The position numbers and the translations under genes were made by a program. The notes under the pieces are model-generated. The model saw only the letters and a list, made by a program, of their open reading frames with translations, did no database searches and was not told the origin of the DNA. This document shows positions 8,514 to 17,435 of a stretch of DNA of 47,875 nt, in pieces. The stretch spans positions 1 to 47,875 of the forward strand of contig CACDUV010000004.1 in the NCBI GenBank assembly GCA_902556065.1. Reading direction: 5' to 3'. Positions within the stretch are counted from its first letter, which is position 1, and the number at the start of each line of letters is the position of its first letter. Origin of the DNA: an uncultured Pelagibacteraceae bacterium. Its GTDB lineage: Bacteria > Pseudomonadota > Alphaproteobacteria > Pelagibacterales > Pelagibacteraceae.

Positions 8514-9465
8514 ATTTGAGTTAATAAAAAATTATTTTTTAAAACTAACTAAAAAAAATAAATTTGCTCTTAATTTAAATGATGATGTTTTCTTTGATAA
8601 AAGTACCGGTGTTGTTATATCTGTAGATACCTACAATATAGGTACACATTTTCTTGATTTTAAATACCCTGATTTAGTGATAAAAAAAATATTAAGATCA
8701 TCTATTTCTGATTTAATTTGCAAAGGCGTAAAACCAAAGTTTTATTTTATTTCTGGTTCAGGTAATAAAAAAACATTTACAAGAATTAATTTATATAAAA
8801 TCTCAAAGTCACTTAAATCAGAACAAAATAAATTTAATATAGTTTTATGCGGTGGAGACACTACCTTTTCAAACAAACTAAGTTTTACAATTATATCAAT
8901 GGGATATACTAAAAAAATAATTTATCGTAATAAAGCTAAACTAAACGATGACATTTATGTTACTGGTAATTTAGGTGATAGTTATTTAGGACTTAAACTT
9001 TTAAGTAATAAAGTGAATATCAAAAAAAAAGATAAACTATTCTTCATAAATAAATATTACAAACCAGAGTTACCTTTAAATTTAACAAAATATTTATCAA
9101 AATTTGCTAATAGCTCCATTGATGTTTCGGATGGATTAATTGATGATTTGTCAAAAATGATAAATAGACAAAATTTATCTTTTCACTTATTTGAGAATAA
9201 AATACCTGTTTCTAATAAATTGAGTAATTTAATTAAAAATCAAAGATTAAATAAAATTAATCTCATTTCTAAAGGAGATGATTATCAGGTTTTATTTACT
9301 GCAAATGTTGATAAAACTAGAATCATTCAAAACGTATCTAGAACATTAGGAATTAAAATAACTAAAATTGGTAAAATTGTATTTGGTAAAGATAGATCAC
9401 TGATATTTGATGAAAAAGGTAAGCAAATACAAGCTAAATCTAAAGGCTATATTCATCAATTTTAG
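8506..9465 (+). CDS. thiL: Thiamine-monophosphate kinase
   Basis: Phosphorylates thiamine monophosphate to the active cofactor thiamine diphosphate. The 319-residue protein keeps the acidic metal and nucleotide sites of the PurM/ThiL fold: NDDVFFDKS, SVDTYNIGTHF, SISDLICKGVKP, CGGDTTFS, and the late SSIDVSDGLIDDL and GDDYQVLF motifs. SAR11 cells are known to need an external pyrimidine precursor for thiamine, so a retained ThiL fits (established for the clade, not shown here). It overlaps nusB by 8 bp and ends the operon. Confidence 0.94.
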   Translation: MHEFELIKNYFLKLTKKNKFALNLNDDVFFDKSTGVVISVDTYNIGTHFLDFKYPDLVIKKILRSSISDLICKGVKPKFYFISGSGNKKTFTRINLYKISKSLKSEQNKFNIVLCGGDTTFSNKLSFTIISMGYTKKIIYRNKAKLNDDIYVTGNLGDSYLGLKLLSNKVNIKKKDKLFFINKYYKPELPLNLTKYLSKFANSSIDVSDGLIDDLSKMINRQNLSFHLFENKIPVSNKLSNLIKNQRLNKINLISKGDDYQVLFTANVDKTRIIQNVSRTLGIKITKIGKIVFGKDRSLIFDEKGKQIQAKSKGYIHQF

Positions 9466-9475
9466 AAGTTAATCG

Positions 9476-9503
9476 TTGTCTTTTCTAGCTTTTTTTGTAT
9501 TGT
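9476..9503 (+). promoter_or_regulatory. Possible sigma-70 promoter for hppA
   Basis: TTGTCT (9476-9481) and TATTGT (9498-9503) are 16 bp apart in the 78-bp gap between thiL and hppA, followed by an unusually GC-rich GCGGGC block at 9504-9509. The gap is one of the few in this part of the window. An AAGG ribosome site lies near 9534. The boxes are imperfect, so this is tentative. Confidence 0.35.
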
Positions 9504-9543
9504 GCGGGCTTAAAAATTTAACAACCAACAACTTAAGGTTAAT

Positions 9544-11649
9544 ATGAGCGGAACTATCGAAACAATACTATTATATACAATTGGAGCTGGTTTATTATCT
9601 ATCGTTTATGGATTTTTAACTGGTAAAAATATTCTTAATTCAAGTCCAGGAAATGCTAAGATGCAAGAGATTGCATCTGCAATTCAAATCGGTGCAAAAG
9701 CATACCTAGCAAGACAATACAAAACTATTGCCATTGTTGGTGCTGTAGTTTTGGTTATTGTAAGTATTGCTTTTAGTCCATTAGTTGGTCTTGGATATCT
9801 GATAGGTGCTGCTTTATCTGGTATTGCAGGATATGTTGGAATGTTAGTTTCTGTAGAAGCTAATGTTAGAACCGCTGAAGCTTCTAGAAAAGGGCTCGCT
9901 CAAGGTCTTTCTGTTGCATTTAAATCTGGTGCTGTAACTGGTATGTTGGTTGCCGGTTTAGCTTTATTAGCAATAGCAGTATATTATTTTTTATTACTTA
10001 AATACAATGTTGATGAAAGAGAAATTGTAAATGCTCTAGTTGCTTTAGGTTTTGGAGCTTCTTTAATATCTATCTTTGCTAGATTAGGTGGAGGTATTTT
10101 TACAAAAGGTGCTGATGTTGGTGCAGACCTAGTTGGTAAAGTTGAAGCTGGAATTCCTGAAGATGATCCAAGAAATCCTGCTGTAATTGCAGACAATGTT
10201 GGTGACAACGTTGGAGATTGCGCTGGGATGGCAGCTGATTTGTTTGAGACATATGCAGTTACTATCGTAGCTACTATGGTTTTATCATCAATTTTCTTTG
10301 TGGGTGATCTTAATATGATGATTTATCCACTTACCATTGGTGCTGCATGTCTTTTAACATCAATCATAGGTACATTTTTTGTTAAATTAGGAAAAAATAA
10401 CAATGTAATGAATGCATTGTACAAGGGATTTATTGTATCTGCAGTTGCATCATTAGTTATCCTTTGGCCTGTAACAGATCATGTTATTGGTTTTACAAAT
10501 GAATACACTGTTAATGGAAATTCATTCAATGGAATGGATTTATATTACTGTGGTGTTATTGGTTTAGTTATTACCGGTTTATTAATCTGGATTACTGAAT
10601 ATTACACAGGGACAAGTTATAGACCCGTTAAATCAGTAGCTTTATCATCAACAACTGGTCATGGAACTAATGTTATCCAAGGTTTGGCTGTATCAATGGA
10701 AGCAACAGCAATACCTGCTTTAATCATAGTGGCTGGTATCCTAATTACAAATTCTATTGCAGGTCTATTTGGTATTGCGATCGCTGTTACGACAATGTTG
10801 GCATTAGCTGGAATGGTTGTAGCGTTAGATGCTTATGGCCCAGTAACTGATAATGCTGGAGGGATAGCTGAAATGTCTAACTTGGATAAAAAAGTTAGAA
10901 AAACTACTGATGCTTTAGATGCTGTTGGTAACACTACTAAAGCTGTTACAAAAGGATACGCTATTGGTTCTGCAGGTTTAGGTGCACTTGTTTTATTTGC
11001 AGCTTACACTGAAGACATCAAACATTTCTCTAAAGAAGCTGGTTCTGCTCTTGAAGGTATCGTTGTAACTTTTGATTTATCAAACCCTTACGTTGTTGTT
11101 GGCTTATTAATTGGTGGAATGTTGCCTTACTTGTTTGGTTCTATGGGTATGCAAGCTGTAGGTAGAGCAGGTGGTGCTGTAGTAGTGGAAGTAAGAAGAC
11201 AGTTTAAAAAATTTCCAGGCATCATGAAAAGAAAACAAAAACCTGATTATGCAAAATTAGTTGATTTGTTAACTGTTGCTGCAATCAAGGAAATGATAAT
11301 ACCATCATTATTACCCGTCTTATCACCTGTAGTTTTATATTTTATAATACTTTCAATAGGTGGTCAGGTAGCTGCTTTAGCTGCAGTCGGAGCTATGTTA
11401 TTAGGAGTTATCATTACTGGACTTTTTGTGGCGGTTTCTATGACCGCTGGAGGTGGAGCATGGGATAATGCTAAGAAATATATTGAAGATGGAAATCATG
11501 GTGGAAAGGGCTCTGAGGCTCATAAAGCTGCTGTCACTGGTGACACCGTAGGTGATCCATATAAAGATACCGCAGGTCCCGCTGTTAATCCAATGATTAA
11601 AATTACAAATATTGTAGCTTTATTACTTTTAGCAGTTATCGCTTCCTAA
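9544..11649 (+). CDS. hppA: Membrane-bound proton-pumping pyrophosphatase, K+-independent type
   Basis: Couples pyrophosphate hydrolysis to proton export across the inner membrane. The 701-residue protein has about 15-16 hydrophobic segments. The pyrophosphate-binding loop [20 protein letters not shown] is at 182-201, followed by [19 protein letters not shown]. The determinant of potassium dependence reads GNTTKA with Lys at 466; K+-dependent enzymes have Ala there, so this is the K+-independent, H+-pumping class. Codon usage is richer in G/C and Ala/Gly than its neighbours, as expected for a highly expressed membrane pump. The 3' end overlaps bamE by 14 bp. Confidence 0.97.
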   Translation: MSGTIETILLYTIGAGLLSIVYGFLTGKNILNSSPGNAKMQEIASAIQIGAKAYLARQYKTIAIVGAVVLVIVSIAFSPLVGLGYLIGAALSGIAGYVGMLVSVEANVRTAEASRKGLAQGLSVAFKSGAVTGMLVAGLALLAIAVYYFLLLKYNVDEREIVNALVALGFGASLISIFARLGGGIFTKGADVGADLVGKVEAGIPEDDPRNPAVIADNVGDNVGDCAGMAADLFETYAVTIVATMVLSSIFFVGDLNMMIYPLTIGAACLLTSIIGTFFVKLGKNNNVMNALYKGFIVSAVASLVILWPVTDHVIGFTNEYTVNGNSFNGMDLYYCGVIGLVITGLLIWITEYYTGTSYRPVKSVALSSTTGHGTNVIQGLAVSMEATAIPALIIVAGILITNSIAGLFGIAIAVTTMLALAGMVVALDAYGPVTDNAGGIAEMSNLDKKVRKTTDALDAVGNTTKAVTKGYAIGSAGLGALVLFAAYTEDIKHFSKEAGSALEGIVVTFDLSNPYVVVGLLIGGMLPYLFGSMGMQAVGRAGGAVVVEVRRQFKKFPGIMKRKQKPDYAKLVDLLTVAAIKEMIIPSLLPVLSPVVLYFIILSIGGQVAALAAVGAMLLGVIITGLFVAVSMTAGGGAWDNAKKYIEDGNHGGKGSEAHKAAVTGDTVGDPYKDTAGPAVNPMIKITNIVALLLLAVIAS

Positions 11650-12121
11650 TTTCTTTACGTCTTTTGGCCCTCTGACCTAGAGGGTCATCCATTTTTTGTC
11701 TCATACTTGACATAAAGTCATAGATAAAAGAATTTTTTCTAAAGCCACCCTCTGTTGTTGAAGTTAAAATTTTAATTTCTTCCATATTTTCCTTGTTATA
11801 GAAATCTTTTTTTTTCAAGATTCCATTTTCATCTATTTCTAATATTAAAATATCATTTTTTGATATTTTCATTTTACCTAATTTAGCTAATTTTGATTGT
11901 GTCTGTTTTCTCTCTATGTAAATCCACACATCATTATCAAATTTACTCCTGGTTGATGGAGGACCTAGTATTGATAGAATTTCATCTTTTTTAGTTAAGT
12001 TTTCATAAATAATTTCTTTCTTTTTTTCTAATGATGGAACTCCGTGATGTTTTACCACTGGTTTTAAACTGCAATTTGAAACTATAAATGAGAATAATAT
12101 AATATATAATAATTTATTCAT
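11636..12121 (-). CDS. bamE: BamE-like outer-membrane assembly lipoprotein (SmpA/OmlA family)
   Basis: BamE is a periplasmic-facing lipoprotein of the beta-barrel assembly complex. The 161-residue product has a lipoprotein signal peptide with the lipobox cysteine at C17 (FIVSNC). The SmpA/OmlA domain follows: [20 protein letters not shown] matches the 'G.t..ev..llG.P' helix-turn, then the NDVWIYIER strand. A basic C-terminal tail ends in KRRKEIRKR. The start cannot move without losing the signal peptide, and its ATG shares two bases with the divergent gene at 12120. Confidence 0.88.
   Translation of the reverse strand: MNKLLYIILFSFIVSNCSLKPVVKHHGVPSLEKKKEIIYENLTKKDEILSILGPPSTRSKFDNDVWIYIERKQTQSKLAKLGKMKISKNDILILEIDENGILKKKDFYNKENMEEIKILTSTTEGGFRKNSFIYDFMSSMRQKMDDPLGQRAKRRKEIRKR
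11666..11697 (+). terminator. Probable intrinsic terminator of hppA, inside the 3' end of bamE
   Basis: GGCCCTCT (11666-11673) and AGAGGGTC (11679-11686) form an 8-bp GC-rich stem (one G-U) with a 5-base loop, 17 bases after the hppA stop, with six T at 11692-11697. On the minus strand the same bases encode the C-terminal part of bamE and no U run follows, so the signal should act on hppA only. Such a GC-rich stem stands out in this AT-rich DNA. Confidence 0.55.
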
Positions 12122-12587
12122 GAGTAATAATTACATACATATTTATAATAATTTAATTAATTTCACTAGAAATAAAGATTTGTACATGTATTTAAATAGA
12201 GAGGACAGTTTTTCTGATAGACTGACTCTTTTTTTACTTCATTTTTCTTTTTTTCTTAAAAATTATAAAAATGAGGAAAATAAAAAAATATTACAAGAAA
12301 TCTATGATTTTAACTTTAGGCAGTTAGAATTAAGTATTAGAGAGATAGGATATGGAGATCAATCTATAAATAAAAAAATGAAAGATTATATAAATTTGTT
12401 TCATTCCATGGTTTCTGAAATTCATTTTTGGGACAAGTTATCTAAAACTGATAAAATAGAAAAATTATCACTATTTTTAGCTGATTTTAATAATATTGAT
12501 GGTTTACTTAAATATTTTGATGAATTTAACTCAAATTTGTCAAAAAAAACTTTGAATTCTTATTTAAAAAGTGTAATTAACCATTAG
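12120..12587 (+). CDS. Ubiquinol-cytochrome c chaperone (CBP3-like) family protein
   Basis: Related to the assembly chaperone of mitochondrial and alphaproteobacterial cytochrome bc1 complex. The 155-residue protein shows the family pattern from its N-terminus (a [15 protein letters not shown] helix, [13 protein letters not shown]) to the diagnostic [23 protein letters not shown] motif near residues 60-85, which corresponds to the 'D.d..lRE.GvGDl.V.k.vk' signature. The match from residue 8 supports the ATG at 12120 rather than a later one. In relatives it is followed by a DUF177 gene and rpmF; here DUF177 is missing and rpmF follows after 2 bp. Confidence 0.82.
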   Translation: MSNNYIHIYNNLINFTRNKDLYMYLNREDSFSDRLTLFLLHFSFFLKNYKNEENKKILQEIYDFNFRQLELSIREIGYGDQSINKKMKDYINLFHSMVSEIHFWDKLSKTDKIEKLSLFLADFNNIDGLLKYFDEFNSNLSKKTLNSYLKSVINH

Positions 12588-12589
12588 TT

Positions 12590-12772
12590 ATGGCTGTACC
12601 TAAACGAAAACAAACCCCGTCCAGAACTGGAATGAGAAGGGCTCAAACAATGAGGTTTTCAACTAAAAATATAGTTGAGGATAAAAAATCAGGTGAATAC
12701 AGACTTTCTCATCACCTTGATTTAAAAACTGGAATTTACAAGGGTAGACAAGTTTTAGACCCAAAAGAATAG
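12590..12772 (+). CDS. rpmF: 50S ribosomal protein L32
   Basis: Small basic protein of the large ribosomal subunit, 60 residues. The [19 protein letters not shown] start is the L32 signature, and the [18 protein letters not shown] ending is the alphaproteobacterial form. The zinc-binding cysteine pairs of some L32 proteins are absent (C-minus form), so it needs no zinc. It is followed by plsX after 13 bp, the usual arrangement. Confidence 0.97.
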   Translation: MAVPKRKQTPSRTGMRRAQTMRFSTKNIVEDKKSGEYRLSHHLDLKTGIYKGRQVLDPKE

Positions 12773-12785
12773 TATATTTGTCTTA

Positions 12786-13787
12786 ATGTCGGAAAAAATT
12801 AAAATTGCAGTTGATGCAATGGGTGGTGATGGATCACCAAAAAAAGTTATTGATGGTATTATTTATAATAATCAGTCAAATAAAAGTAATTTTTATAAAA
12901 TTTTTGGTGATAAAAATAAAATTTCTCCGTTAATAGAACATAAAATCAGTAAAGACTTTTATGAAATTTTTCATACAGATAATGCAATTAAAAGCACAGA
13001 TAGTCCTTTAGAAGGCGCAAAAAGAGGTAAGGACACAAGTATGTGGCTCGCTATTCAAAGTGTAAAAGAAAAGCAGGCTGACATAGTAATATCTGCTGGA
13101 AATACCGGGGCTCTGCTAGTTGTATCAAAATTAAACCTTAAAATGATTGAAAATATAGATAAACCGGCTTTGTCAGCTCTGTGGCCAAATAAAAAAAGCA
13201 TGAGTGTTGTATTAGACCTAGGTGCAAATATTGAGTGTAGTTCAAAAAATTTAACTGATTTTTCTTCAATGGGAGCAGCACTTTATAATTCGTTGTATCC
13301 AGATGAAATTGCAAATGTTGCTTTATTGAATATTGGTTCAGAGGAACTCAAGGGCAATGAAGTAATTAAAGAAACTTATCAAATCCTTAATGATAAAAAA
13401 TCTAAAAATTTTAATTTCTCAGGATATATAGAAGGTAATCACATAATGGATGGTGAAGTTGATGTAATAGTATCTGATGGATTTACAGGTAATGTTGCAT
13501 TAAAAACAGCTGAGGGAACAGCAAATTTTATTACAAGTGAATTAAAAAAAGCAATGACTGGAAACTGGATAGGCAAATTGTCTTCTCTTCTAAATATTGA
13601 AAATTTAAAAAAATTTAAAAAAAGATTAGATCCAAGGTTGTATAACGGTGCAATATTTATAGGATTAGATTCTCCAGTTGTGAAAAGTCATGGAGGTACT
13701 GATTTTATTGGTTTTGCCAATTCATTAGATGTTTGTTATAGAATAGTAAAAGGTAATTTGATAAAAAAGATCAAACAGAATCTTTAA
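12786..13787 (+). CDS. plsX: Phosphate acyltransferase PlsX
   Basis: Makes acyl-phosphate from acyl-ACP, the acyl donor for PlsY in phospholipid synthesis; a peripheral membrane enzyme. The 333-residue product starts with KIAVDAMGGDGSP and contains SAGNTGALL, the GSEELKGNE block, DVIVSDGFTGNVALKTAEG and KSHGGTD, all family hallmarks. It lies directly before ihfA with no gap. In most alphaproteobacteria fabH stands between plsX and ihfA; it is absent here. Confidence 0.96.
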   Translation: MSEKIKIAVDAMGGDGSPKKVIDGIIYNNQSNKSNFYKIFGDKNKISPLIEHKISKDFYEIFHTDNAIKSTDSPLEGAKRGKDTSMWLAIQSVKEKQADIVISAGNTGALLVVSKLNLKMIENIDKPALSALWPNKKSMSVVLDLGANIECSSKNLTDFSSMGAALYNSLYPDEIANVALLNIGSEELKGNEVIKETYQILNDKKSKNFNFSGYIEGNHIMDGEVDVIVSDGFTGNVALKTAEGTANFITSELKKAMTGNWIGKLSSLLNIENLKKFKKRLDPRLYNGAIFIGLDSPVVKSHGGTDFIGFANSLDVCYRIVKGNLIKKIKQNL

Positions 13788-14087
13788 ATGAGAATAAATT
13801 TAACTAAAAAAGATTTAGTTAATTTAGTTTACATGCAACTAGGTTTTTCTAAACAAATTTCAGAAAACTTAATTGATGATTTTTTATCCACAATTATTTC
13901 AAATATTAAATCTGAAAAAAAACTTAAATTATCTAAATTTGGAACTTTTTCTATAAGACAAAAAAAAAGTAGAATTGGCAGAAACCCAAAAACTAAGGAA
14001 ATTAAAGTAATATCTAGTAGGGATGTTGTTTTATTTAAACCTTCAAAAGAATTTAAAGAGTTTATAAATCTGAAAGATTATGGATAA
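13788..14087 (+). CDS. ihfA: Integration host factor alpha subunit / HU-like DNA-binding protein
   Basis: A 99-residue DNA-bending protein of the HU/IHF family. The N-terminal helices (NLTKKDLVNLVYMQLGFSK) and the beta-arm GRNPKTKEI with the intercalating proline are clear, and the KLSKFGTFSIRQKK strand is typical. Its position between plsX and a MerR regulator identifies it as the alpha subunit. The start codon follows the plsX stop directly; the end overlaps the next gene by 8 bp. Confidence 0.92.
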   Translation: MRINLTKKDLVNLVYMQLGFSKQISENLIDDFLSTIISNIKSEKKLKLSKFGTFSIRQKKSRIGRNPKTKEIKVISSRDVVLFKPSKEFKEFINLKDYG

Positions 14088-14442
14088 AGCTAATGATGCT
14101 TATAAAACTATTGGTGAGGTTGCTAAAATTTTAGACTTAAAAGTCAATAAGAAAGGTTCTTTGCCCACACATATAATAAGATTTTGGGAAACACAGTTTA
14201 AACAACTCAAGCCAAAAATTCTTAATTCCAATAGAAGATATTATGATGAAAAAAATATTGATCTTCTTAAGAAGATAAAATATTTGCTTAAAGATCAAGG
14301 AATGACAATTAATGGAGTCAAAAAGATCCTTGATAATGAAGATACTTTAAAGCTTGACGAAATGGCAGATAAATCTATAAAAGCTGAAAAATTAAAAAAT
14401 AAGTTAACTAAAATATCAAAAATTTTAAAAACACTAAAATAA
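14080..14442 (+). CDS. MerR-family transcriptional regulator
   Basis: A 120-residue protein with an N-terminal MerR winged helix: YKTIGEVAKILDL recognition region, HIIRFWETQFKQL, the NRRYYDEKNIDLLKKIKYLL segment, and a short coiled C-terminus. There is no cysteine-rich metal-binding loop. This MerR gene is regularly found after ihfA in alphaproteobacteria; its ligand and targets are not established from the sequence. rpmG starts on the next base. Confidence 0.88.
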   Translation: MDKANDAYKTIGEVAKILDLKVNKKGSLPTHIIRFWETQFKQLKPKILNSNRRYYDEKNIDLLKKIKYLLKDQGMTINGVKKILDNEDTLKLDEMADKSIKAEKLKNKLTKISKILKTLK

Positions 14443-14634
14443 ATGGCAAAAAAAACACACATAAAAGTTAGAATGGTACCTGAAACTAAACCAGATAGTC
14501 CTTTCTTTTATTATGTAAAAAAACCTGCAGGTGGTGAAAAAGCAAAAGTAAAATTATCTGCAAAAAAATACAATCCTGATACTAGAAAACACGAAATGTT
14601 TGTGGAGAAAAAACTTCCACCTCATAGTAAGTAA
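14443..14634 (+). CDS. rpmG: 50S ribosomal protein L33
   Basis: A 63-residue basic protein of the L33 family: the MAKKTHIKVRMVPE start, FFYYVKKP, and the KKYNPDTRKHEMFVEKK ending, which matches the 'KYDP..rkHv.F.E.K' signature. The cysteine pairs of zinc-binding L33 are absent (C-minus form). It is a little longer than the usual 50-56 residues because of an insertion around PAGGEKAKVKLS. The stop lies one base from the convergent chorismate mutase stop. Confidence 0.93.
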   Translation: MAKKTHIKVRMVPETKPDSPFFYYVKKPAGGEKAKVKLSAKKYNPDTRKHEMFVEKKLPPHSK

Positions 14635-14635
14635 T

Positions 14636-14926
14636 TTATTTTTTTTTAAAATTTCTTCTTTCGTAATCAATATAAGACCAAATCATATTTTTCCAAATAC
14701 GATTAGTTATCTTTGGATCAATTCCTTGTTTAAAGGATTTTGCTTTAATTTTTTTTAAAATAAAATTAATTCTTTTCTTATCTACGATTTCTTTTTTAAA
14801 TTCTTTGAGTTTTAAAACTTCTTCAACTAGTTTTGTTCTATATTTTATTAAAGATAATAATTTATTATCTAATTTATCTAATTTAACTCTTATTAAATCT
14901 AGTTTTTTTTTATTATTTGGCGACAT
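14636..14926 (-). CDS. Chorismate mutase, type II (AroQ fold)
   Basis: Converts chorismate to prephenate for Phe/Tyr synthesis. The 96-residue stand-alone protein shows the AroQ helical pattern: LIRVKLDKLDNKLLSLIKYRTKLVEEVLKLK for the first helix with its Arg and Lys, then VDKKRINFILKKIKAKS, then the C-terminal helix. No dehydratase or dehydrogenase domain is attached. Very rich in Lys, reflecting the AT bias. Divergent from ctaA across a 43-bp gap. Confidence 0.85.
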   Translation of the reverse strand: MSPNNKKKLDLIRVKLDKLDNKLLSLIKYRTKLVEEVLKLKEFKKEIVDKKRINFILKKIKAKSFKQGIDPKITNRIWKNMIWSYIDYERRNFKKK

Positions 14927-14969
14927 TTAATTTATTGGAATACTTAATAATTATTATATTTATCTAATC

Positions 14970-15995
14970 ATGTACAGCGAGAATAATCATTTAAATAATC
15001 AACTTAAATTGTGGATGCTATCACTTTTAGTTTTGGTATCTTTAATAATATTAGTCGGAGGTCTAACAAGATTAACTGACTCTGGTTTGTCAATCACCAC
15101 ATGGGAATTGTTTGTTGGTTTTTTTCCACCTATTTCAAATGAAAAATGGTTAGAGTACTTTAGTTTGTATAAAACAATTCCTGAATACAGCCAACAAAAC
15201 TACAATATGACCTTAGATGAATTTAAAGTAATATTTTGGTGGGAGTGGGGACATAGACAGTTGGGAAGAATAATTGGTTTAGCAGCGTTGCTTCCAATGA
15301 TTTATTTTTCAATTAAACAAGGAATTTGGATTATTAAAAAATATGGACTTATTTTTTTATTAGTTTGTTTTCAAGGATTTTTGGGTTGGTACATGGTATC
15401 AAGTGGATTAGTTGAAAGAGTTGATGTTAGTCATTATAGACTAGCAATACATTTGGTTACTGCTTTTATAATTTTATCAATTGTATATTGGAAATTTTTA
15501 AAATTATCATCTTCTGCAAATCAAACAATTACTATGGATCTTTTTATTTTGAAAATATTTTTATTTTTATTGTTTTTGCAACTAATTATAGGTGCTTTTG
15601 TATCTGGTATGGATGCTGGTAAAATTTATAATACTTGGCCTTTGATGGGCGTTAATTATTTTCCTGATGATAGTAGTTTAAAAGAGTTTTTAAATTTAAA
15701 AGTTTTTGATAATCCATCGATTGTTCAATTTATTCATAGAAATTTAGCATACTTAATTGTTTTGTTTTATGCTCTAATTCTCCTTAAGGTAATTAATTCT
15801 GGAAACAAAAAATTATACAAACCTATTGCCATAATTGGTTTGGCTTTGCTATTTCAAGTTTTTTTTGGTGTGATAACTATTTTATCTGGAGTAAAAATGT
15901 TATTTGCATCTTTACACCAGATAAATTCTATTTTGATAATACTTTCAACTTTGTATTTTATATTTATCTCACAACATAAAAGAGAGATTAATTAG
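14970..15995 (+). CDS. ctaA: Haem A synthase (COX15/CtaA)
   Basis: Oxidises haem O to haem A for aa3-type cytochrome oxidase in the inner membrane. The 341-residue protein has about eight membrane segments. Type-2 (alphaproteobacterial/mitochondrial) COX15 motifs are present: GGLTRLTDSGLSITTWE near the start, the haem-ligand histidines in WWEWGHRQLGR and HYRLAIHL, FIHRNLAY in the second half, and a late LHQ. It is convergent with metY across 27 bp in which I see no strong terminator. Confidence 0.95.
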   Translation: MYSENNHLNNQLKLWMLSLLVLVSLIILVGGLTRLTDSGLSITTWELFVGFFPPISNEKWLEYFSLYKTIPEYSQQNYNMTLDEFKVIFWWEWGHRQLGRIIGLAALLPMIYFSIKQGIWIIKKYGLIFLLVCFQGFLGWYMVSSGLVERVDVSHYRLAIHLVTAFIILSIVYWKFLKLSSSANQTITMDLFILKIFLFLLFLQLIIGAFVSGMDAGKIYNTWPLMGVNYFPDDSSLKEFLNLKVFDNPSIVQFIHRNLAYLIVLFYALILLKVINSGNKKLYKPIAIIGLALLFQVFFGVITILSGVKMLFASLHQINSILIILSTLYFIFISQHKREIN

Positions 15996-16022
15996 TTTCT
16001 ATTTGTAGATATATAAATAAAA

Positions 16023-17351
16023 TTAACTAACCGCTTTTAAATTACCTTTTGACGATTTGTCTAAAGCTTGATCTAAATCGTTAATTATATCATCTATATG
16101 TTCTAAGCCAATACAAAGTCTAACATAACCAGGAGTTACACCTGAAGCAGCTAATTCATCTTCATTTAATTGACTATGTGTAGTTGTTGCTGGATGTATT
16201 GCTAAACTTCTAGCATCACCTATATTTGCAACGTGGTAGAACATTTTTAAAGCTTCAATAAACTTTTTACCAGCTTCAATACCACCAGCTAATTCAATAC
16301 CAACCAAAGCACCATTGCCATTTTTTAGATATTTTTTTGCCCGAACTGATATCTCTTCATTATGTTCAGTAGCATAAATTACTCTCTCAACAGCTTTATG
16401 GTTTTTTAAGTATTCAACCACTTTTGCAGCATTGTCACAATGTTGTTTCATTCTTAAAGCAACCGTTTCAAGTCCCTGTATAACACCAAAAGCATTATCT
16501 GGAGAAAGTGCTGATCCCAAATCTCTTAACAAGGTTACTCTTGCTCTTACTGCAAAAGCGACATTTGCTCCTGTTAATTCAGGTACAGCTTTACCCCAAA
16601 CAACACCTCCATAACTTGCATCTGGTTCATTAAATAGTGGCTGTCTTTTTGGGTCCGCTGTCCAATCAAAATTCCCGCCATCGATTAGTGCACCACCAAC
16701 CACCGTTCCATGACCTGCTATATATTTTGTTAAAGAATATACAACTACAGCAGCACCATGCTCAATTGGTTTACAAATTACAGGGGCAGCAGTGTTATCC
16801 AAAATTAATGGAATGTTATATTTTCTACCAATATCTGAAACCTCTTTAATTGGAAAAACTCTTAAATATGGATTTGGTAATGTCTCTCCATAAAAAGCTC
16901 TAGTTTTCTCGTCTATTGCTTTTTCAAAGTTTTTTGGATCAGAAGGATCTGCATATCTCACTTCTATTCCAAGCTTACTTAAAGTATGTGTAAATAAGGA
17001 TACTGTTCCACCATAAAGATCTGTAGAACTAATAATATTATCTCCAGCTTGTGCAACGTTTAATATTGCAAAAGTAGATGCAGTTTGACCAGATGCTACA
17101 CTTAAACTTGCAAGACCACCTTCTAGTGCTGCGATTCTTTTTTCCAGCACATCATTTGTTGGATTCATTATTCGTGTATAGATATTTCCAAACTCTTTTA
17201 ATGCGAATAAATTAGCTGCGTGTTCAGTGTTATTAAATTGATAAGAGGTTGTTCTATAAATAGGAACTGCTACTGAATTTGTAGCTGGATCGCTTCTGTA
17301 ATCTCCACCATGTATGGCAATTGTTTCTGGATTATTTCTTTTTTTAATCAT
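16023..17351 (-). CDS. metY: O-acetylhomoserine sulfhydrylase (O-acetylhomoserine/serine thiol-lyase)
   Basis: PLP enzyme of the Cys/Met metabolism family that puts sulfide onto O-acetylhomoserine to make homocysteine for methionine. The 442-residue length fits the MetY branch, longer than cystathionine synthases. Motifs are the TIAIHGG start, YTRIMNPT, VASGQTA, and the PLP lysine K209 in YSLTKYIAGHG. The gene is preceded by a tandem SAM-II/SAM-V riboswitch whose 3' end contains its GGAG ribosome site, so excess SAM should shut off its synthesis. Homoserine for the pathway comes from hom at 19.7 kb. Confidence 0.95.
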   Translation of the reverse strand: MIKKRNNPETIAIHGGDYRSDPATNSVAVPIYRTTSYQFNNTEHAANLFALKEFGNIYTRIMNPTNDVLEKRIAALEGGLASLSVASGQTASTFAILNVAQAGDNIISSTDLYGGTVSLFTHTLSKLGIEVRYADPSDPKNFEKAIDEKTRAFYGETLPNPYLRVFPIKEVSDIGRKYNIPLILDNTAAPVICKPIEHGAAVVVYSLTKYIAGHGTVVGGALIDGGNFDWTADPKRQPLFNEPDASYGGVVWGKAVPELTGANVAFAVRARVTLLRDLGSALSPDNAFGVIQGLETVALRMKQHCDNAAKVVEYLKNHKAVERVIYATEHNEEISVRAKKYLKNGNGALVGIELAGGIEAGKKFIEALKMFYHVANIGDARSLAIHPATTTHSQLNEDELAASGVTPGYVRLCIGLEHIDDIINDLDQALDKSSKGNLKAVS

Positions 17352-17355
17352 TTTT

Positions 17356-17411
17356 ACTCCTTTTTTAGTGCTTTTGCTTTATGCAAGGCGCACAATACAG
17401 TTCAAATGCCT
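17356..17411 (-). promoter_or_regulatory. SAM-V riboswitch aptamer, translational control of metY
   Basis: Read on the minus strand from 17411. AGGC (17411-17408) can pair with GCCU (17389-17386), GUGC (17393-17390) with GCAC (17371-17368), and UUGC (17386-17383) with GCAA (17377-17374). The motif CACUAAAAAAGGAG follows, and ACU/AGU (17369-17367/17358-17356) flank the GGAG Shine-Dalgarno 6 bases before the ATG. This matches my memory of the SAM-V consensus from Pelagibacter metY leaders, where SAM binding hides the ribosome site. Exact helix borders are my reading. Confidence 0.87.
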
Positions 17412-17435
17412 ACCGATTTTAAAATTTATGAAAAT

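Noticed and set aside
9466-9543. Riboswitch (TPP or FMN) near the thiL/rib operon
   Set aside because: The 78-bp gap shows none of the conserved core blocks of these riboswitches, and the rib genes have no leader.
15996-16022. Shared terminator between convergent ctaA and metY
   Set aside because: Only a 4-bp TCTA/TAGA pairing is present, too weak to call.
17411-17435. Intrinsic terminator between SAM-II and SAM-V
   Set aside because: The only hairpin possible is A/T-only ATTTT/AAAAT; no GC stem with a U run is present.
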